DNA of 32,057 nucleotides. Source: Lachnospiraceae bacterium (lineage in GTDB: Bacteria > Bacillota > Clostridia > Lachnospirales > Lachnospiraceae). The notes under the pieces were generated by a model, which had not been told where the DNA came from, did no database searches, and was given only the letters and a program-made list of their open reading frames with translations. Both the position numbers and the translations under genes were made by a program. The stretch's first letter is position 1. The number at the start of each line of letters is the position of its first letter. Below, in pieces: positions 1 through 6,061 of this stretch. The stretch spans positions 1 to 32,057 of the forward strand of contig JAFZQH010000038.1 in NCBI GenBank assembly GCA_017550165.1. The letters run 5' to 3'.

Positions 1-107
1 CGTATAGCCGTAGCCAAATTAGAATTCACGCCTTCGATTCCGACCTTTGCTAATATCGAAGTAAGTGCAGCAAATACTGCTGATGCAAGGGCAAACCAAA
101 ACCACAT
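1..107 (-). CDS. EamA-family transporter, N-terminal fragment (runs off the window)
   Basis: Only the first 35 codons are inside the window; the gene continues past base 1. The start ATG is preceded by GGGAGAGGAG with good spacing. The visible peptide begins MWFWFALASAVFAALTSILA, a hydrophobic first membrane helix, followed by KVGIEGVNSNLATAIR. This start matches the short, single-domain EamA/DMT (drug/metabolite transporter) proteins of about 140 residues as I remember them. Members are inner-membrane permeases, mostly of unknown substrate. It lies 40 bp downstream of the nucleotidyltransferase gene in the same direction and may be co-transcribed with it. The substrate cannot be inferred. 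Confidence 0.75.
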   Translation of the reverse strand, partial: MWFWFALASAVFAALTSILAKVGIEGVNSNLATAI

Positions 108-147
108 TTTCTCCTCTCCCTTAGAGCGTTTTATTAAAAGTTAAAAG

Positions 148-801
148 CTAAATCGCTCCCCACCGTACTTTATCATAGACTTCATTCACTGCCTCGATAT
201 AGCATTTAAATGAAGGATGATCATTATCATAAGGTCTACGCAGATACATATTCTTCTTCTGCAAATAAGTTTCACGTACCACCGGCCAATAATCAGGTTT
301 TAACACATCTTCTTTCTGTCTCAGATCTTGCGAATTAGGAATCTGATTCCAATACCACTGATCCATAGCCACAAAACCCGTCTTCTGATGTATAAGACGA
401 TGTAATCCTAAGCTGTCTTGTTTAACAATACAGACATCTATAGAGAATGGTGTCCTGTTCCCTTTTTTGAAGTACATCTGCTTTGTCGTCAATGCCGATG
501 TAGAATCATCGCAATCATCCCAGCCATTTTCAGACAAGACCTCATTAAAGGCATCTTTTACAACATTCTTTAGCGCTGCTCCGGTGGTGAATTCATCTGA
601 ATTGACGATGAGAAGATTAAAGTCGAAATCAATCGGCCCATCAGCATTCTGCGTAATCATGTTGCGATTCTTACTTCCCACTACATTCATACGAGCTTCA
701 ATGCCGTAGCTTTTAAGTTTTTGAACCAACTGATTAACAAGATCTGAACAGTCACCATAAGCACGTTTGAGGAAATCTTTGTCTTCTACCCAATGATACA
801 T
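148..801 (-). CDS. Orphan nucleotidyltransferase-fold protein (pol-beta superfamily)
   Basis: A 217-residue protein. The start at 801 is chosen because AAAGGAG sits 5 nt upstream; a longer in-frame reading from 840 has no ribosome site. The sequence shows the pol-beta nucleotidyltransferase signature: a helix ending in Gly-Ser (residues 42-43), then Asp58-Phe-Asp60 within PIDFDFNLLIV, and a third acidic strand, FSIDVCIV, with Asp122. These are the expected metal-binding positions, so it is probably catalytically competent. No second domain is recognisable; the C-terminal half is rich in Tyr, Trp and Lys. The substrate is unknown. Alternatives are an antitoxin/toxin NTase (AbiE- or MNT-like), a CD-NTase relative, or an antibiotic nucleotidyltransferase; I cannot decide from sequence. 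It has its own promoter-like element and follows the parAB operon. Confidence 0.72.
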   Translation of the reverse strand: MYHWVEDKDFLKRAYGDCSDLVNQLVQKLKSYGIEARMNVVGSKNRNMITQNADGPIDFDFNLLIVNSDEFTTGAALKNVVKDAFNEVLSENGWDDCDDSTSALTTKQMYFKKGNRTPFSIDVCIVKQDSLGLHRLIHQKTGFVAMDQWYWNQIPNSQDLRQKEDVLKPDYWPVVRETYLQKKNMYLRRPYDNDHPSFKCYIEAVNEVYDKVRWGAI

Positions 802-854
802 AGTATCTCCTTTCGATTCCCCTACCCGTCCAGATAGCATTGTTCTGCTAAATC

Positions 855-863
855 ATTATAGCA
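855..863 (-). promoter_or_regulatory. Extended -10 promoter for the nucleotidyltransferase gene
   Basis: On the minus strand the sequence reads TGCTATAAT, a consensus extended -10 element, about 50 nt upstream of the chosen start codon. At 17-bp spacing the -35 position reads TTATAA, a poor match, so activity would rely on the TG extension. It separates this gene transcriptionally from parAB. Confidence 0.5.
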
Positions 864-901
864 TAACACAACAGTCGTTATAATTCAATAAGGAAAATTT
901 C

Positions 902-1186
902 TTACAATTCCTTTATCTTCGCTCGTAGAGAATCGCATGTTTCCTGTACAATTACACTCGCGAACAACACTGCAATGATTCCTACACCAATTACCACCGT
1001 CAAAAACAACTCCGTCCATCTCTGCGTGCAAAGATAATATACGGCCCCGGCTCCGACGATAAGGATGAGCAGGCCGACAAGTGCGGAGGTCATCCGCACT
1101 GCCAGCTCGATTGCCCACTTGATCAGGAACAACAATAACGATATCGGTAACAATATGAGTTTCAAAATCTTTCTCAGAATAAACAT
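902..1186 (-). CDS. Small membrane protein downstream of parB
   Basis: A 94-residue protein with a basic N-terminus (MFILRKILKLILLPIS) and three to four hydrophobic stretches at roughly residues 8-27, 32-50 and 60-80, ending in a charged tail (DSLRAKIKEL). Its ATG lies 3 nt after the parB stop and its ribosome site (GGAGGGC) is inside the end of parB, so it is translationally coupled to parAB. Similar small hydrophobic proteins beside parAB are familiar from Firmicute conjugative elements, but no function is established and I assign none. It is probably integral to the cytoplasmic membrane. Confidence 0.7.
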   Translation of the reverse strand: MFILRKILKLILLPISLLLFLIKWAIELAVRMTSALVGLLILIVGAGAVYYLCTQRWTELFLTVVIGVGIIAVLFASVIVQETCDSLRAKIKEL

Positions 1187-1189
1187 TGG

Positions 1190-2122
1190 TTAGCCCTCCG
1201 TTTCTGTATTTTGCTTTTTCCAATCCTCAAGTAATTTGAAGAGAACCTTTTCCATCTGTGACTTCGTATAAAATGTCGGAAAGTATTCCTGCAGTTTTTT
1301 CTTGGTGATCGTAAGCTGCTGGAATCTGTTGCTCTCATCTTTCGGGGCATTCTCATTAAGGATCCTCATGAGTTCCGACTTATTGATAGTCCCGTTCTCC
1401 TTCAGATAATTTCTGAGCGCAAAAATCTGAAATGTCTTACAGATATCATTTTCCATCATATAGTCATAGAGCATTTCCTGAACCTTCGATTCTACAAATG
1501 AAATCTCAACAGCTGTGGCAAGCGAAAGAGCTTTCTTATCTACCAGGTCCAGTATCGATGGGATAAGTTCAACGAGGCGAAGATATCGATGTAACTGTCC
1601 GCGGCTTTCTCCTACTTGCTGAGCCAATTCATCATCTGCACGTCCCTCCGGTAACTTCGTCCCAATTCGGGACGAAGTTAAATCACTCCTCTGGCCTTGC
1701 CTACGCATCGCGTCATACTTCATTTTGTAAGCAAAGGCTTTCTCGCTTGGCAGGATCTCTTCTCTCTGCAGATTCGAATCAACCATAGCCAAGATAGCTT
1801 CATCATCATCGTAATCTTTCACGATGGCAGGGATCCTTTCAAGTCCGATCACTTTTACTGCATATAACCGTCGGTGACCGGAGATCATTTCATAATCACC
1901 ATCTTCCATCTGCCTTACCGTAACCGGTACGAGAATTCCATTCAGCATGATACTTTCGACGAGTTCATGCATCTTTTCATCGTCCAACACCTTGAACGGA
2001 TGGTCTTTAAACGGATGGATCCTCGCGACTTCAATCTCTTCGCACCCGGCAACCGATGGTACGCAAAGCAGTTCATCAACAGATTTCATTTTGATCTTCT
2101 GACCAACTCTTTTAACAGCCAT
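1190..2122 (-). CDS. parB: ParB/Spo0J-family partition protein of mobile-element type
   Basis: A 310-residue centromere-binding partition protein. The N-terminal ParB nuclease/CTPase-like fold is at about residues 28-120, with the arginine box SGHRR at 81-85 (chromosomal Spo0J usually has GERR). A helix-turn-helix spans about 163-185 (DELAQQVGESRGQLHRYLRL). The preceding block, residues 146-159, contains DLTSSRIGTKL, a motif I recall as recurrent in ParB proteins of Clostridia integrative elements. ParB binds parS DNA and works with ParA in segregation. The start codon lies inside the end of parA (11-nt overlap), a coupled parAB operon. The protein is unlike chromosomal Spo0J in motif and context, so an element-borne origin is likely. 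A perfect hairpin lies in the coding DNA at 1652-1680. Confidence 0.9.
   Translation of the reverse strand: MAVKRVGQKIKMKSVDELLCVPSVAGCEEIEVARIHPFKDHPFKVLDDEKMHELVESIMLNGILVPVTVRQMEDGDYEMISGHRRLYAVKVIGLERIPAIVKDYDDDEAILAMVDSNLQREEILPSEKAFAYKMKYDAMRRQGQRSDLTSSRIGTKLPEGRADDELAQQVGESRGQLHRYLRLVELIPSILDLVDKKALSLATAVEISFVESKVQEMLYDYMMENDICKTFQIFALRNYLKENGTINKSELMRILNENAPKDESNRFQQLTITKKKLQEYFPTFYTKSQMEKVLFKLLEDWKKQNTETEG
1652..1680. repeat. Perfect 12-bp inverted repeat inside parB
   Basis: The arms TAACTTCGTCCC and GGGACGAAGTTA flank a 5-nt loop (AATTC). The repeat encodes the LTSSRIGTKL stretch of ParB. It could be an internal parS-like binding site or a strong mRNA hairpin. The repeat is directly visible; the function is inference. 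Confidence 0.85.
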
Positions 2123-2897
2123 GTCCGATCACCTCCTCCGTCAAAGTTCTGTACGCAGTAGCAGCTTTACCTTTCGGATCATACTGATAAATACTGGAAC
2201 CTTCAGCACTGATCTCAGCTGCCCTGACCGAAAGCGGGATCAATGTTTCAAATACTCTGATCTGGTCTGAATAAGAATCCACCACAAGCTGAGAAATATC
2301 TCTCGCATAATTCGTTCTGGAATCAACCATCGTAAGCAAGATTCCCTCGATACGAAGCTTCTTATTAAGCCTTCTCTGAACACGACCAATGGTTTTCAGA
2401 AGCTGTTCTAAACCCTTTACCGGAAGATAAGCTGCCTGCACCGGGATAAGAACGCTGTCCGCACAAGCCAGGGCGTTTATCGTCAGCATTCCGAGAGACG
2501 GCATACAGTCAATAACGATGTAGTCATATTCGCTTTTAATAGCCTCTACAAAGCTTCTGAGCATCACCTCTCTGCTCATGGCATTTACGAGATTGATCTC
2601 AAGCGCGGACAATTCGATATTCGCCGGAATGAGATCCACGCCTTCGTCATGATGGATAATGGCTTCCGAAACAGAGAGTGGTTTTTCTTCCATAACTTCT
2701 GACAGAAGTGTCGCAAGAGTAACTTCCAGGCGATCCGGTTCCCGATATCCCAGGCTGATCGTCAGAGATCCTTGTGGATCCCCGTCAATCAATAAAACCT
2801 TCTTTCCTTCACCGGCAAGGCCGATACCGAGATTTACAGCTGTAGTGGTCTTTCCCACGCCACCCTTCTGATTTGCAACCGCAATGATCTTACACAT
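2112..2897 (-). CDS. parA: ParA-family partition ATPase
   Basis: A 261-residue Walker-type ATPase (ParA/Soj/MinD family) that forms nucleoid-bound gradients to move ParB-bound DNA. The deviant Walker A motif KGGVGKTT is at residues 11-18, the A' region LLIDGDPQGSLT at about 35-46, and the Walker B-like strand IVIDCMPSLGMLTINAL near 127-143. There is no N-terminal helix-turn-helix, so it resembles the short Soj-like (type Ib or chromosomal-size) ParA. The ribosome site lies in the short gap after the DUF6462-like gene, and the 3' end overlaps parB. Operon order is DUF6462, DUF6462, parA, parB, membrane protein. A plasmid or integrative-element partition role is more likely than chromosome segregation, given the partner. 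Confidence 0.93.
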   Translation of the reverse strand: MCKIIAVANQKGGVGKTTTAVNLGIGLAGEGKKVLLIDGDPQGSLTISLGYREPDRLEVTLATLLSEVMEEKPLSVSEAIIHHDEGVDLIPANIELSALEINLVNAMSREVMLRSFVEAIKSEYDYIVIDCMPSLGMLTINALACADSVLIPVQAAYLPVKGLEQLLKTIGRVQRRLNKKLRIEGILLTMVDSRTNYARDISQLVVDSYSDQIRVFETLIPLSVRAAEISAEGSSIYQYDPKGKAATAYRTLTEEVIGHGC

Positions 2898-2911
2898 ACT
2901 CTTCGCCCTCC

Positions 2912-3166
2912 TTAGTTGTTGTCGGGATCGCCGTACATCACTTCGATGTACTCATCCAGTTTTTCAGTGTTTACAAGGCAGATACGCTTGATGCGATATA
3001 CTGCCTTTGCTTCATTTGCTATCTCCATAAATGTGTGAAGTCCCATGGAATAAAGAACAGCACCTTCATCGTATCTGACCCATTTTTTCTTACCATCCTT
3101 AAACTGTGCCTTGTAACCATCAAGTCTTTCCTGCTTTCCGGGATCTTTCGATTTTCCTCTTTCCAT
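2912..3166 (-). CDS. Small DUF6462-like protein (second tandem copy)
   Basis: An 84-residue protein. The start at 3166 is chosen because the ATG lies 1 nt after the stop of the upstream paralogue and GAAGGAG is 9 nt away; a longer reading has no ribosome site. The core, about residues 28-77, follows the pattern W-V-x-Y-x-E-G-A-x-x-Y-S-M, then a helix (TFMEIANEAKAVYRI), then a short strand and LDEYIE. This is the DUF6462 pattern as I recall it from Lachnospiraceae, resembling excisionase/MerR-like winged-helix DNA-binding proteins. The N-terminus is lysine-rich. It aligns throughout the core with its neighbour, so the pair arose by tandem duplication. It may be a DNA-binding accessory or regulator of parAB; the function is unproven. 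Confidence 0.7.
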   Translation of the reverse strand: MERGKSKDPGKQERLDGYKAQFKDGKKKWVRYDEGAVLYSMGLHTFMEIANEAKAVYRIKRICLVNTEKLDEYIEVMYGDPDNN

Positions 3167-3167
3167 A

Positions 3168-3449
3168 TCAGTTTTCTCCTTCCTCGCCTTCGCTATTGTT
3201 TTCCAGGTACTTTTCAACCAACTCCAAATCGATGACAACTTTCTTCTTGATGCGGATATTAGCCCCGGCTTCCTTCGCCAGTTTCACGAAGGAGTAATAA
3301 TTCATGGAGAACATCTTCGCACCCTGGGCATATGAAATAAAATTCCGCTTCTTGTCCTCAATGAGATGGTCCAAATCAGGACCCCTTCTTAATGTTCGGA
3401 GCAGTTCCTTCTTCCGCTCCTCTTCCTGTTCCTCTTTTGATCTTGGCAT
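3168..3449 (-). CDS. Small DUF6462-like protein (first tandem copy)
   Basis: A 93-residue protein starting at an ATG preceded by AAGGAGG at 9-nt spacing; this fixes the start at 3449 rather than the longer in-frame reading. The first 30 residues are highly charged (PRSKEEQEEERKKELLRTL), likely helical. The core FISYAQGAKMFSMNYYSFVK, then LAKEAGANIRIKKKVV and LVEKYLE, matches the second copy position by position (Y-x-x-G-A, S-M, A-x-x-A, I-K). An excisionase-like winged helix fits this layout: helix, helix, then a basic hairpin. It is the first gene of the parAB operon and so a candidate autoregulator of it. The family assignment rests on pattern recall. Confidence 0.7.
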   Translation of the reverse strand: MPRSKEEQEEERKKELLRTLRRGPDLDHLIEDKKRNFISYAQGAKMFSMNYYSFVKLAKEAGANIRIKKKVVIDLELVEKYLENNSEGEEGEN

Positions 3450-3502
3450 GATCACGAGCCTCCTTTTGAATGAAAAATGTTTACGAGTTACTCCCAAGCA
3501 CG

Positions 3503-3542
3503 AAAAAAGGCACCTACTCTAGATTTCTCTAAAGTAAGTGCC
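3503..3542 (-). terminator. Rho-independent terminator between lysS and the parAB operon
   Basis: On the minus strand GGCACTTACT pairs with AGTAGGTGCC (one G-U pair), followed directly by TTTTTT. It probably ends transcripts coming from lysS. Only about 50 bp remain before the first DUF6462 gene and no good promoter is visible there, so it could instead act as an attenuator in a parAB leader. Confidence 0.75.
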
Positions 3543-3779
3543 TGTTAAAACCATCCAAAAGCTGTTCCTTGGATTGTCTTGGATACCTGTTTTTTTACTC
3601 ATCCGGGACGCTTTACATCCCGGTCCGTGGTGATCCACGGAGCATTTTTCAACTCATACATGAGGCCTCATGAGACCTCACTTTTCGGCTCAGAAATCGC
3701 GACATTTTGCGTCTATCTGCCGTTGTCCATACTTGTCCGTAGCGTGACGAGGCGTGACAAGGAATGACAAGGAGCGTCA
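3543..3779. other. Repeat-dense noncoding junction between lysS and the parAB module
   Basis: No convincing gene. It holds a cluster of short repeats. CTTGGAT occurs twice, with the inverted ATCCAA nearby (about 3550-3590). Two adjacent hairpins follow: CCGGGACG/CATCCCGG at 3603-3623 and TCCGTGG/CCACGGA at 3624-3641. A 14-bp perfect palindrome CATGAGGCCTCATG lies at 3659-3672 with a near-copy, TGAGACCTCA, beside it. About four imperfect 10-bp repeats of the type GCGTGACAAG run from about 3741 to the lysS stop. Such clusters occur at replication or transfer origins, centromeres and integration junctions; which applies here is not known. Confidence 0.6.
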
Positions 3780-5381
3780 TTAGGATAACGATTTTAACGT
3801 CGGGAAAAGCAAAACATCGCGGATGGCAGGTGAGTCGGTCAGGAGCATGCAAAGCCTGTCGATACCGTACCCGATACCACCGGTAGGCGGCATCCCGATC
3901 TCCAGTGCGTTCAGGAAATCCTCATCCGTATGCTGGGCCTCATCATCTCCTGCCTCAGCCAGAGCATCCTGAGCCTTGAAACGCTCTCTCTGATCGATGG
4001 GATCGTTAAGCTCAGAGTAGGCATTAGCCATCTCCCATCCGTTCATGAAGAGCTCAAAACGCTCCACATAATCCGGGTTCCCCGGCTTCTTCTTGGTAAG
4101 AGGAGAAATCTCGATAGGATGATCCATAACGAAAGTAGGCTGAACCAGATGCTCCTCAACAAACTCCTCGAAGAAGAGATTAAGGATATCACCCTTCTTG
4201 TGACGATCCTCGAATTCCACATGCTTCTCCTTAGCAAGAGCACGGGCAGCGTCTAAATCCTTAACATCATTCCAGTCAACGCCTGCATACTTCTTCACTG
4301 CATCGATCATGGTAATGCGTTCAAAAGGCTTACCCAGATCCATCTCAATCCCATTGTATACGATAGTGGTTGTACCAAGAACCTCCTGTGCCACATAGCG
4401 GTACATGTTCTCAGTAAGATCCATCATGCCGTTGTAGTCGGTGTATGCCTGATAGAGCTCCATCAAAGTAAACTCCGGATTATGTCTGGTATCCAGGCCT
4501 TCGTTCCTGAACACCCGGCCGATCTCGTAGACCTTCTCTAATCCGCCTACGATCAGTCGTTTCAGATAAAGCTCCAGAGAAATACGAAGCTTAAAATCTT
4601 CATTTAAGGCATTAAAATGAGTCTCGAAAGGTCTTGCAGCAGCACCGCCGGCATTGGCTACCAGCATGGGTGTCTCCACTTCCATAAATCCCTGACCATC
4701 CAGGTACTTCCTGATGGCGGTGAGGATCTTAGACCTCTTGACAAAAGTATCCTTAACCTCAGCGTTCATGATAAGGTCGGTGTAACGCTGACGGTATCTC
4801 ATATCAGTATCGGTGAGTCCGTGATACTTCTCCGGCAGGATCTGCAGGCTCTTGGAAAGGAGGGTCATCTCCTCTGCATGGATAGAGATCTCACCCATCA
4901 TGGTCCTGAAGACAAATCCCTTCACACCGTAGATATCGCCGATATCCGACTTCTTAAAATCCCCATAGGACTCTTCACCGATGGCATCCCTTGCCACATA
5001 AACCTGGATATTCCCTTTAAGATCCTGAATATTGCAAAAAGAAGCCTTGCCCATAACACGCTTGAACATCATACGGCCTGCGATGCAAACCCTGATAGGC
5101 TGCGCATCCATAATCTCGCGGCGCTCATTGTAATCCGCCTTCTTGGCCTCTTTCTCTGCCGCTTCATCCATACCCGTGGTATCTACCGGCTTACGGTCAG
5201 CCAACAGCTTAGTCTCCAGCTCCTCATAAAGGGCTCTTGCCTCATCGGTATGATGTGTTACGTCGTATCTGGTAATAGTAAAGGGATCCTTGCCTGCCTC
5301 CTGCAACGCAGAAAGCTTCTCCCTTCTGACCTTAAGTAACTGGTTTACGTCCTGTTCCTTAACCTGATTATTCTCACCCAA
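3780..5381 (-). CDS. lysS: Lysyl-tRNA synthetase, class II
   Basis: Charges tRNA-Lys with lysine in the cytoplasm. It is 533 residues from a TTG start. An in-frame GTG at 5390 shares its G with the AAAGGAG ribosome site and so is not usable, whereas the TTG at 5381 lies 8 nt downstream at normal spacing. The OB-fold anticodon-binding domain covers about residues 90-190. The class II core has motif 2 (YEIGRVFRNEGLDTRHNPEF) and motif 3 (GGIGYGIDRLCMLL), ending in RDVLLFPTLK. About 25-30 charged residues near 60-90 (EAAEKEAKKADYNERRE) are extra relative to E. coli LysS, common in Clostridia as I recall. It is co-directional with greA, 58 bp away, sharing its promoter. Confidence 0.97.
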   Translation of the reverse strand: MGENNQVKEQDVNQLLKVRREKLSALQEAGKDPFTITRYDVTHHTDEARALYEELETKLLADRKPVDTTGMDEAAEKEAKKADYNERREIMDAQPIRVCIAGRMMFKRVMGKASFCNIQDLKGNIQVYVARDAIGEESYGDFKKSDIGDIYGVKGFVFRTMMGEISIHAEEMTLLSKSLQILPEKYHGLTDTDMRYRQRYTDLIMNAEVKDTFVKRSKILTAIRKYLDGQGFMEVETPMLVANAGGAAARPFETHFNALNEDFKLRISLELYLKRLIVGGLEKVYEIGRVFRNEGLDTRHNPEFTLMELYQAYTDYNGMMDLTENMYRYVAQEVLGTTTIVYNGIEMDLGKPFERITMIDAVKKYAGVDWNDVKDLDAARALAKEKHVEFEDRHKKGDILNLFFEEFVEEHLVQPTFVMDHPIEISPLTKKKPGNPDYVERFELFMNGWEMANAYSELNDPIDQRERFKAQDALAEAGDDEAQHTDEDFLNALEIGMPPTGGIGYGIDRLCMLLTDSPAIRDVLLFPTLKSLS

Positions 5382-5389
5382 GATATTCA

Positions 5390-5396
5390 CTCCTTT
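5390..5396 (-). promoter_or_regulatory. Ribosome binding site that decides the lysS start
   Basis: AAAGGAG on the minus strand. Its last G is the first base of an in-frame GTG, which cannot be initiated from the same site. The TTG 8 nt downstream has ideal spacing. Confidence 0.7.
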
Positions 5397-5406
5397 AATA
5401 AACTAT

Positions 5407-5426
5407 CGACTCCCCGAAGGGAGTCG
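5407..5426 (-). other. Intergenic hairpin with UUCG tetraloop between greA and lysS
   Basis: On the minus strand CGACTCCC and GGGAGTCG form a perfect 8-bp stem closed by TTCG. No T-run follows (ATAGTTTATT), so a processing or mRNA-stability hairpin, or a weak terminator, is more likely than a classical terminator. Confidence 0.7.
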
Positions 5427-5439
5427 CAAAAATCAATCA

Positions 5440-5922
5440 TTAATTTGCTCTCTGGATCTCAAGAACCTTGTACTTGATAACCCCTGCCGGACAATCAACC
5501 GAAACCTTCTGTCCGACCTTGGCACCGATCAGAGCTTTTCCCAGAGGAGCCTCATTAGAGATCTTACCGTCCAGGCTGTTAGCCTCGGTAGATCCGACGA
5601 TCTTAAACTCCATCTCTTCCTTATATTCAATGTCAAGAATCTTTACCTTGCATCCGATGCTGATCCTGTTAAGATCAACCTCATCCTCATCTACGATATC
5701 CGCATTCTTAAGGATAGCTGTAATCTCTTCAATACGGGCCTCGATATCTCTCTGCTCATCCTTTGCTGCATCATATTCAGCATTCTCGGAGAGGTCTCCC
5801 TGCTCCCTGGCCTCTTTGATCTTCGCGGCTACTGCCTTACGCTGGTTAACCTTGAGGTCCTCCAGCTCGTCCTCCAGCTTCTTCAATCCCTCGTAAGTAA
5901 GGATGTTCTTCTTTGCTTCCAT
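5440..5922 (-). CDS. greA: Transcription elongation factor GreA
   Basis: Rescues backtracked RNA polymerase by stimulating transcript cleavage through the secondary channel. It has the usual size of 160 residues. The N-terminal antiparallel coiled coil (about 1-75) carries the acidic tip GDLSENAEYDAAKDEQ (residues 42-57), which includes the catalytic-tip Asp and Glu. The C-terminal FKBP-like domain (about 80-160) ends YKVLEIQRAN, with the GKALIGAKVGQKV stretch typical of the family. The start has AGAGG 7 nt upstream. The gene is first in a greA-lysS unit behind a near-perfect sigma-A promoter and a leader hairpin. Confidence 0.97.
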   Translation of the reverse strand: MEAKKNILTYEGLKKLEDELEDLKVNQRKAVAAKIKEAREQGDLSENAEYDAAKDEQRDIEARIEEITAILKNADIVDEDEVDLNRISIGCKVKILDIEYKEEMEFKIVGSTEANSLDGKISNEAPLGKALIGAKVGQKVSVDCPAGVIKYKVLEIQRAN

Positions 5923-5967
5923 TTCATGACCTCTTTATCATTTCATATTATTCTGTATATTATAATG

Positions 5968-5992
5968 CGATAGAAAATAAACTCTTCTATCG
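5968..5992 (-). promoter_or_regulatory. Leader hairpin of greA mRNA
   Basis: CGATAGAA and TTCTATCG form an 8-bp perfect stem with a 9-nt AT-rich loop. It starts just downstream of the predicted transcription start, so it would lie at the 5' end of the transcript and could stabilise it. Confidence 0.55.
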
Positions 5993-6003
5993 ACAGCGTG
6001 ACT

Positions 6004-6032
6004 ATTATATCGTAATAATCTATTACTGTCAA
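6004..6032 (-). promoter_or_regulatory. Consensus sigma-A promoter for greA-lysS
   Basis: On the minus strand TTGACA, a 17-bp spacer, then TATAAT: a perfect match in both boxes. The spacer contains the inverted repeat GTAATA-GAT-TATTAC, a possible operator. It lies about 30 bp downstream of the dusB stop. Confidence 0.9.
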
Positions 6033-6061
6033 CGAATTAAATGCGGCGTACTCCACACCTG

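Noticed and set aside
885-1223. Minus-strand ORF overlapping the small membrane protein in another frame
   Set aside because: The membrane-protein frame has coupling to parB and clear helices; this frame has neither.
3603-3641. Plus-strand terminator at the paired hairpins
   Set aside because: No plus-strand gene lies upstream and the T-run (GCATTTTTC) is offset from the stem.
4617-5339. Long plus-strand ORF of 240 codons opposite lysS
   Set aside because: It is antisense to a certain lysS gene, and its peptide has no domain and no ribosome site.
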